Source: FEN-680 sp036845225
Lineage (GTDB): Bacteria > Actinomycetota > Geothermincolia > Fen-727 > Anoxymicrobiaceae
Assembly (NCBI GenBank): GCA_036845225.1
Contig: DAIUEJ010000018.1
Location: 1 to 46,570 of the forward strand
Length of the DNA: 46,570 nt
Direction: 5' to 3'
The notes under the pieces were generated by a model, which was not told the origin of the DNA, searched no databases, and worked only from the letters and a program-made list of their open reading frames with translations. Positions 41,972-46,570 of the stretch are shown here, in pieces. Within the stretch, counting starts at the first letter, position 1, and each line of letters opens with the position of its first letter. Position numbers and translations under genes: made by a program.

Positions 41972-42553
41972 TTGAAGAGATTGGCGGCGACCCTGACCAT
42001 AGTCCTGTTGCTGGCTGCGGCCTGCGCGGCGGCTGTCGGCTGCGGCGGGAACACCGGGAAGGCCAGGCAGTACATGACCGTGGCGGACCAGTCTTACGAG
42101 GATGCGGCCGCGAAAGGCGATCGGCTGCAGAAGCACGAGGAAACGGCGCTTCCCGCCCTGATGAGCGGCGACCCCGCCGCGCTGCTGCAGGCCGCGCCCC
42201 AGATCGTGGACATCCAGCAGTCCATCGACACCTACCGGGCCTCAGCGCAGACCACGAAAACGGATTACACGAAGATCACTGCGCTGTCCGACGTCGCCGA
42301 GTACAAGACCTGCGCGAACATGATGATAGCGGCGCTTGACACCATTCTCGCCTCGCTCGACACCGGGCAGGGCCTGTTGGACGAGGTCAGCAAGCTTGTC
42401 CAGCAACTCAGCGCCGGACAGCAGGTCGATATGCAGTCGGTGAAGGCGGGGCTCTTCTCGAAGATCAAGCAGGCGCTGGACCAGGGCCAGAATGCAAACA
42501 AGCTGGAAGCGAAGGCAAAAGCTTACCAGACGGATCATAAACTCCTCGAATAA
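41972..42553 (+). CDS. Lipoprotein with helical domain, unknown function
   Basis: A 193-residue protein with an N-terminal signal (ATLTIVLLLAAACAAAVGCG) and a lipobox-type cysteine (AVGC, Cys24). The remainder is helical and Ala/Gln/Lys-rich, with ALPALMSGDPAALLQAAPQI and a long amphipathic stretch (LLDEVSKLVQQLSAGQQVDM). It could be an extracytoplasmic sensing partner of the kinase that follows, as the membrane kinase at 42629 has a helical sensor of similar type. TTG at 41972 has GGAGG seven bases upstream. I do not recognise a family. Confidence 0.7.
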   Translation: MKRLAATLTIVLLLAAACAAAVGCGGNTGKARQYMTVADQSYEDAAAKGDRLQKHEETALPALMSGDPAALLQAAPQIVDIQQSIDTYRASAQTTKTDYTKITALSDVAEYKTCANMMIAALDTILASLDTGQGLLDEVSKLVQQLSAGQQVDMQSVKAGLFSKIKQALDQGQNANKLEAKAKAYQTDHKLLE

Positions 42554-42628
42554 TCTGCCTCATTACCCTAGCATGGTAAAGAATAGGTCGGAAGCCCGAC
42601 CCGTCGGGCAAGACACGAGGCCTGGAAC

Positions 42629-44161
42629 ATGACTTTTCGAACCAGACTCTTCAGCGGCTTCCTGTTCATCGCCGTCATTGCGGCGCTGATCGGGCTGCTG
42701 GGCGTCTACAGCTCGAAGAAGATCGAGAACGACTTCAAGACCGCCGCCAAGAAGCACGCGGACCTCTTGAGCCTGCAAAACCAGGTCATGACCTACTGGC
42801 ACCAGGCCCTCAACAACCTGGACCACTTCGTCGTAAGCGTCGAAGCGGGCATCAAGGAGCCGTCGCTCCAGCGGGACTACCTGCAGTCGAAAGGGCTCAC
42901 CGACACGACTTACAAGAAGCTGGTCGGGTCAGTCAGCGGTGACCAGAAGAGCGAGCTCTCGCTGTGGCAGCAGAACCTCAAAGCGGCGGAGGACCTCGCC
43001 GACCAGACCATCGCGAGGATCAACAACGGGGAGAGCGTTGCCGCGCTGTCCAGGCCCATCGCCCAGGTCTCCACCAAGACCAGCGAGGCGGAGGTCGCGC
43101 TCCTCACGGTCGTCGCCAACGAAGGCGGCAGGTTCCATGTCTCGCTCCTGGGGGTGGAAGCTGCAACCGCCCGCAGCATCACCATCATGCTCATCCTCAT
43201 CGTGATAGCCCTGCTGGTCGCAATCCTTCTCGGCTACTACATCTCGAGGGCGATCGCCGCGCCCATCACGAAGCTGACCGAGGCCACCGCCGAGTTGAGC
43301 GCCGGGAACCTGGGCATCAAGGTCGAGGCTGAATCAAAGGACGAGATCGGCGACCTCGCCGGCTCGTTCAACAAGATGTCCTCCGACCTCAAGGAATCCC
43401 GGGAAGGCCTGATGGCCCTCGCCGCCGACCTGGAGCTGCGGGTCGAAGAGCGCACCGGGGAGCTCGCGCGCTCGAACGCCGAGCTGGAGCAGTTCGCATA
43501 CGTCGCCTCCCACGACCTCCAGGAGCCGCTCCGCGCTGTCTCGAGCTACGCCGAGCTGCTGCAGATGAAGTACGGAGAGCAACTGGACGATAAGGCGCAC
43601 AAGTACCTCGGCCACATGATTGGCGGCGTCGAGCGCATGCAGGCGCTCATCAACGACCTGCTCGTCTACTCGCAGGTGGGCACGCGGGGCAAGGAGTTCA
43701 AAGAGGCGGACCTGAACGCAATGCTGGCCGAGGCGCTTCAGAACCTCGAGAAGTCCATCCAGGAAAGCGGCGCGGTGATAACGCACGACGACCTGCCGAG
43801 GGTCGACGTGGACGCCTCGCAGATCCGGCAACTGCTGCAGAACCTCATCGGCAACGCGGTCAAGTTCCGGGGCGAGGGCACGCCGGTCATCCACGTCTCC
43901 GCGGAGAACCGGGACGGCGAGTGGCTGTTCGGCGTCAAGGACAACGGTATCGGCATCGACCCCAAGTACAGCGACCGGATATTCGAGATCTTCCAGCGCC
44001 TGCACGGGCGGGCCGAATACAGCGGGACAGGCATCGGGCTGTCGATTTGCCGTAGAATAGTGGAGCGCCACGGCGGCCACATATGGGTCGAGTCGGAGCC
44101 AGGGCAAGGCGCGACGTTCTTCTTTACGATACCGACAGTTAGGGGTGAGGTGGATGAGTGA
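42629..44161 (+). CDS. Membrane sensor histidine kinase with HAMP domain
   Basis: A 510-residue kinase. Helix one at about 7-27 and helix two at about 183-204 enclose a helical extracytoplasmic sensor of the four-helix-bundle kind. A HAMP domain spans about 205-258, then a coiled coil. The phosphoacceptor helix contains FAYVASHDLQEPLRAV (His295), in the phytochrome-like subclass. The ATPase domain has NLIGNAVKFRG, DNGIGIDPKY and GTGIGLSICRR. Its catalytic part differs from the three YNDGGA kinases. GAGG precedes the ATG. The last eight bases overlap the receiver gene that follows, so the two are surely partners. Confidence 0.93.
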   Translation: MTFRTRLFSGFLFIAVIAALIGLLGVYSSKKIENDFKTAAKKHADLLSLQNQVMTYWHQALNNLDHFVVSVEAGIKEPSLQRDYLQSKGLTDTTYKKLVGSVSGDQKSELSLWQQNLKAAEDLADQTIARINNGESVAALSRPIAQVSTKTSEAEVALLTVVANEGGRFHVSLLGVEAATARSITIMLILIVIALLVAILLGYYISRAIAAPITKLTEATAELSAGNLGIKVEAESKDEIGDLAGSFNKMSSDLKESREGLMALAADLELRVEERTGELARSNAELEQFAYVASHDLQEPLRAVSSYAELLQMKYGEQLDDKAHKYLGHMIGGVERMQALINDLLVYSQVGTRGKEFKEADLNAMLAEALQNLEKSIQESGAVITHDDLPRVDVDASQIRQLLQNLIGNAVKFRGEGTPVIHVSAENRDGEWLFGVKDNGIGIDPKYSDRIFEIFQRLHGRAEYSGTGIGLSICRRIVERHGGHIWVESEPGQGATFFFTIPTVRGEVDE

Positions 44162-44606
44162 GCCCGAAGAGCAGGCAAAGCCGGTCAACATCCTGCTGGT
44201 CGAGGACAGCCCCACCGACATCGACCTGACCCGCGAGGGCCTGGAGATGGGCAAGCTCGCAAACAACCTCACCGTGCTCGAGGACGGCCAGCAGGCCCTC
44301 GATTTCCTGCGCAGGAAAGGCGCTTACTCCGACGCGGAGCGCCCCGACCTGATCCTGCTGGACCTCAACCTCCCCGGCAAGGACGGCCGCGAGGTCCTGG
44401 AGGAGATCAAGAACGACCCGGAGCTCATGAGCATCCCCGTGGTGGTCCTGACCTCCTCGAAGGCGGAAGAAGACATCGCCCGCTCGTACAAGCTGCATGC
44501 CAACTGTTACATATCCAAGCCGGTGAACTTCAGCCGTTTCGTCGAGGTGGTCAAGGGCATAGAGGATTTCTGGTTCTCGATCGTGAAACTGCCACCCGGA
44601 GACTGA
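44154..44606 (+). CDS. Response regulator, Rcp1-like
   Basis: A 150-residue receiver of the Rcp1 type that usually pairs with phytochrome-like kinases. Features are NILLVEDSPTDIDLTREGL, phosphoacceptor Asp70 in LILLDLNLPGKDG, the threonine of VVLTSSKAEEDI and the lysine of ISKPVNFSRF. No output domain. The start ATG overlaps the end of the kinase gene by eight bases, and AGGGGTGAGG precedes it. The next gene begins one base after the stop codon. Confidence 0.92.
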   Translation: MSEPEEQAKPVNILLVEDSPTDIDLTREGLEMGKLANNLTVLEDGQQALDFLRRKGAYSDAERPDLILLDLNLPGKDGREVLEEIKNDPELMSIPVVVLTSSKAEEDIARSYKLHANCYISKPVNFSRFVEVVKGIEDFWFSIVKLPPGD

Positions 44607-44607
44607 T

Positions 44608-45672
44608 ATGGACGAGACGCTCAGGATCCTGCTCATAGAAGACAACCCCGCGGACGCGGACCTCATCGAAGACATGCTCTCGGATGCTGAGGGCGCATGC
44701 TTCGACATCGTCCACACCGACAAGCTCGCGAGCGGGCTCGAGCGGCTCGAGCAAAGCGAGATCGATATAGTCCTGCTCGACCTGTCCCTACCCGACAGCC
44801 AAGGGCTGGAGACGTTCACCAGCGTCTACTCGAAAGCGCACAAGACCCCCATCATCGTGCTGTCCGGTCTCTCGGACGAGACCGTCGCGCTCAAGGCGGT
44901 CAGCGAAGGCGCGCAGGACTACCTGGTGAAAGGCAAGGTCGACAGGGACCTGCTGGTGAGGGCCATTCGCTACGCTCTCGAGCGCAACAGGATGCTGGTC
45001 GAGCTGGACGGGTTCGCCCACACGGTGTCGCACGACCTGCGGGGGCCGCTGACGGCGATGAAGCTGTCGGGCGAGACGCTCCAGAAGATCGTGGCCGCGC
45101 CGCCAAACGAGAAAACCGCTCACAGCATAAACGAGCTGACCCGCATAATCGTGGACAACGTTGACAAGTCCAGCGTGCTCATCAAGGACCTGCTCGACCT
45201 CGCGGAGGCGGGCCAGACGCCGAAGGACCTGGAGGTCGTGGACGTCCGGGAGACGGTGGACCGCGTCCTGGAGGAGACGGGCCTGGGCGTCGGCGACCGG
45301 GAGCTGACGCTGGAGATAGACGACGACCTGGGCACGATACGCGCTAACCCTACGCACGTCTACCAGGTGTTCCAGAACCTGGTCGGCAACGCCATAAGCC
45401 ACAACGACAACCTCGAGCCCACGGTCGTAATCTCCTACCTGGGAGAGGATGACCAGGGCCGGCACAAGTACCGGGTGAAGGACAACGGCCCCGGCATCCC
45501 GCCCGACCTGATCGACACTGTGTTCTTCCCGTTCACCAAAGGGCGCGCGGGAGGAACGGGCATCGGGCTTTCGATAGTCGAGAAGATCAGCAAGGTCTAC
45601 GGGGGCTACGCGAGGGTCTACAACGATGGGGGCGCGACTTTCGAGTTCGCGATGGCCGACTACCAGGGCTGA
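44608..45672 (+). CDS. Hybrid receiver-histidine kinase
   Basis: A 354-residue protein. Residues 1-125 are a receiver (ILLIEDNPADADLIEDML; Asp58 in LLDLSLPD; lysine in YLVKGKVDR). The kinase part has FAHTVSHDLRGPLTAM (His142), the N box NLVGNAISHND, the G1 box DNGPGIPPD and the G2 box GGTGIGLSIVEK, and ends in RVYNDGGATFEF. This places it with the kinases at 3384 and 10073. A receiver before a kinase domain suggests that it is activated by phosphate from another protein, for example the kinase and receiver just upstream. GGAG precedes the ATG. It closes the three-gene signalling operon. Confidence 0.92.
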   Translation: MDETLRILLIEDNPADADLIEDMLSDAEGACFDIVHTDKLASGLERLEQSEIDIVLLDLSLPDSQGLETFTSVYSKAHKTPIIVLSGLSDETVALKAVSEGAQDYLVKGKVDRDLLVRAIRYALERNRMLVELDGFAHTVSHDLRGPLTAMKLSGETLQKIVAAPPNEKTAHSINELTRIIVDNVDKSSVLIKDLLDLAEAGQTPKDLEVVDVRETVDRVLEETGLGVGDRELTLEIDDDLGTIRANPTHVYQVFQNLVGNAISHNDNLEPTVVISYLGEDDQGRHKYRVKDNGPGIPPDLIDTVFFPFTKGRAGGTGIGLSIVEKISKVYGGYARVYNDGGATFEFAMADYQG

Positions 45673-45679
45673 GGTGGTC

Positions 45680-46012
45680 ATGAAAAAGCAGGGATACACA
45701 TTCAAGTGGCGCGGGATTCCCATCGTCGATACCGGCAGCGGCCTTCGTGTCGGCGTGGTGGCCTCGGGCGACGTGGCGGTCGGGGTGGTCGCTAGCGGCG
45801 CCGTGTCTGTCGGGGTGGTCGCTAGCGGCGCCGTGTCTGTCGGGGTGGTCTCCTCGGGGTTCATCTCGGCAGGGATCCTGGCTTTCGGCGCCATCGCCTT
45901 TGGGCTTGCGAAGGCGTTTGGCTTCCTGGCTGTCGGGCGGAAGAGCCGGGGCTACCTCTCGGTCGGCATGGAGCCGAAGGGCAGGTTCATGCGCCGCGTG
46001 GGTTGCGCCTGA
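45680..46012 (+). CDS. Glycine-rich decapeptide-repeat protein
   Basis: A 110-residue protein. After MKKQGYTFKWRGIPIVDTGS the central part (about 22-75) is built from ten-residue units reading VGVVASGAVS or close variants, with Gly and Val or Ile spaced as in a beta-solenoid or a membrane-inserted ribbon. Two units are identical at DNA level (45781-45810 and 45811-45840). The end (GRKSRGYLSVGMEPKGRFMR) is basic. GAGG precedes the ATG, which starts eight bases after the hybrid kinase stop. I recognise no family; proteins with the SVG.VS.G pattern exist in other bacteria but are uncharacterised. Confidence 0.75.
   Translation: MKKQGYTFKWRGIPIVDTGSGLRVGVVASGDVAVGVVASGAVSVGVVASGAVSVGVVSSGFISAGILAFGAIAFGLAKAFGFLAVGRKSRGYLSVGMEPKGRFMRRVGCA
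45781..45840. repeat. Exact tandem 30-base repeat inside a coding region
   Basis: Two identical 30-base units beginning CGGGGTGGTCGCTAGCGGCG, plus the first ten bases of a third at 45841-45850. Each unit encodes exactly ten residues, so copy changes keep the reading frame. Confidence 0.92.
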
Positions 46013-46146
46013 GGGGGTGCCGCGTCTTCTCACTCATGTCTGCCCCGTTCAACAGCCATCGCGCGGCAATTGCGAATCTCGAAAGATTAAGCGTTGCAGG
46101 CGTCGAAACAAATAGCAGGCGGGGAACCGGCGTGAAGGAGGGCGAG

Positions 46147-46548
46147 ATGAAGAGGGCAACCATCCTGGCACTGGTGATAGTTGTCGGAGTGGCTCTGGCC
46201 GCTGGGTGCAGCAGCAGCAGCAGCCCCACCAAGACTTACACCAAGAGCGACACCAGCATCACAGCGGGCGCGGGCCAGCAGTTCATCATACAACTGGATT
46301 CGAACCCGACGACCGGCTACGCCTGGAACATCACCAATACCCTCGACACCGCGGTGGTCAAGAAGGTCCGGTCGGTGTACATAGCTAACCAGACCGCCAA
46401 GGGCGTTGTCGGCTCGGGCGGCGTAGAGAAGTGGACGTTCGAGGGGGTCGCCAAGGGCACCGCGACCATAGAGATGGGCTATGCGCGCTCGTTCGAGAAA
46501 GGCGTCCCGCCGGTGCAGACCGCCACGTTCAAGGTGACCATCAACTAA
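46147..46548 (+). CDS. Chagasin-like (I42) protease inhibitor lipoprotein
   Basis: A 133-residue lipoprotein. The signal ends in the lipobox AAGC (Cys20). The mature part has the three loops of chagasin-type inhibitors of papain-like cysteine proteases: NPTTGYAW, the GSGG loop and YARSFE. Bacterial members are thought to protect the cell from its own or foreign cysteine proteases at the cell surface. GGAGGGCGAG precedes the ATG at 46147. The stop codon is followed 14 bases later by the start of a modular repeat cut off by the window edge. Confidence 0.88.
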   Translation: MKRATILALVIVVGVALAAGCSSSSSPTKTYTKSDTSITAGAGQQFIIQLDSNPTTGYAWNITNTLDTAVVKKVRSVYIANQTAKGVVGSGGVEKWTFEGVAKGTATIEMGYARSFEKGVPPVQTATFKVTIN

Positions 46549-46570
46549 ACGCCAGAAACGCAAAATAGGG

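Noticed and set aside
46501..46513. GGCGTCCCGCCGG as another GC-rich repeat copy
   Set aside because: It lies within the chagasin-like gene, encodes an ordinary GVPP segment, and lacks the second half of the palindrome.

Overview
The window is about 46.6 kb of high-GC DNA with 45 protein-coding loci on both strands, very short intergenic gaps (none above 300 bases) and strong GGAGG-type ribosome binding sites, often with GTG or TTG starts. I see no tRNA, rRNA, CRISPR array, transposase or integrase. Lipoprotein signals, a CtpE-like calcium-type P-ATPase, MEDS/PAS histidine kinases, a lysine-fermentation cluster and a TrmB-type regulator suggest an anaerobic or facultative, fermentative, Gram-positive-like bacterium, most likely a deep-branching member of Actinomycetota. 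That placement is inference from gene content only.

Layout. 1-6.7 kb: partial PHP phosphoesterase, a frameshifted MprF-like lipid aminoacyl transferase, then a signalling block (receiver, PAS kinase, receiver with four PAS domains). 6.7-12.2 kb: GNAT, a TMEM175-like channel joined to a broken DUF362 ferredoxin-type gene, a proline-tailed membrane protein, a flavin reductase-like protein, a MEDS-PAS kinase and a PEBP protein. 12.2-19.6 kb: lysine fermentation genes kdd, kamA, a kamB-kamD fusion and kamE on the minus strand, with kal convergent and a TrmB-like regulator divergent. 19.7-22.4 kb: split UxaA/SuyAB-type lyase plus a LarA-type racemase. 22.4-41.4 kb: mixed metabolism and envelope genes (toastrack-type protein, CrtC-like lipocalins, P-ATPase, a rifampicin-phosphotransferase-like dikinase, iron alcohol dehydrogenase, acetoacetate decarboxylase-like protein, lipase-like hydrolase, polysaccharide deacetylase, phytoene-desaturase-like oxidoreductase). 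41.4-46.5 kb: a second signalling block, then a glycine-rich decapeptide-repeat protein and a chagasin-like lipoprotein.

The most notable system is the lysine cluster. KamA converts lysine to beta-lysine, KamDE moves the terminal amino group, Kdd oxidises and deaminates the product, and Kal deaminates 3-aminobutyryl-CoA; the cleavage enzyme Kce is not in the window. Here the P-loop reactivase-like protein (KamB type) is fused in one frame to the KamD catalytic subunit. The linker is made of copies of a GC-rich repeat that elsewhere lies between genes, and the KamD part has no start codon of its own at the junction. The operon and the divergent regulator appear to share one small control region with two overlapping promoters and nested palindromes.

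Two repeat families punctuate the window: a GC-rich hairpin unit (GCCGGCGGGACGCCGGCG) and a modular inverted repeat built around GGGGTCAGGCACC-type words, which frequently abuts or supplies stop codons. Three paralogous kinases share an unusual YNDGGA C-terminal signature while carrying different input domains. Several loci are broken (544-2269, 8015-8704, 40104-40793); true decay and sequencing or assembly error cannot be separated from sequence alone.
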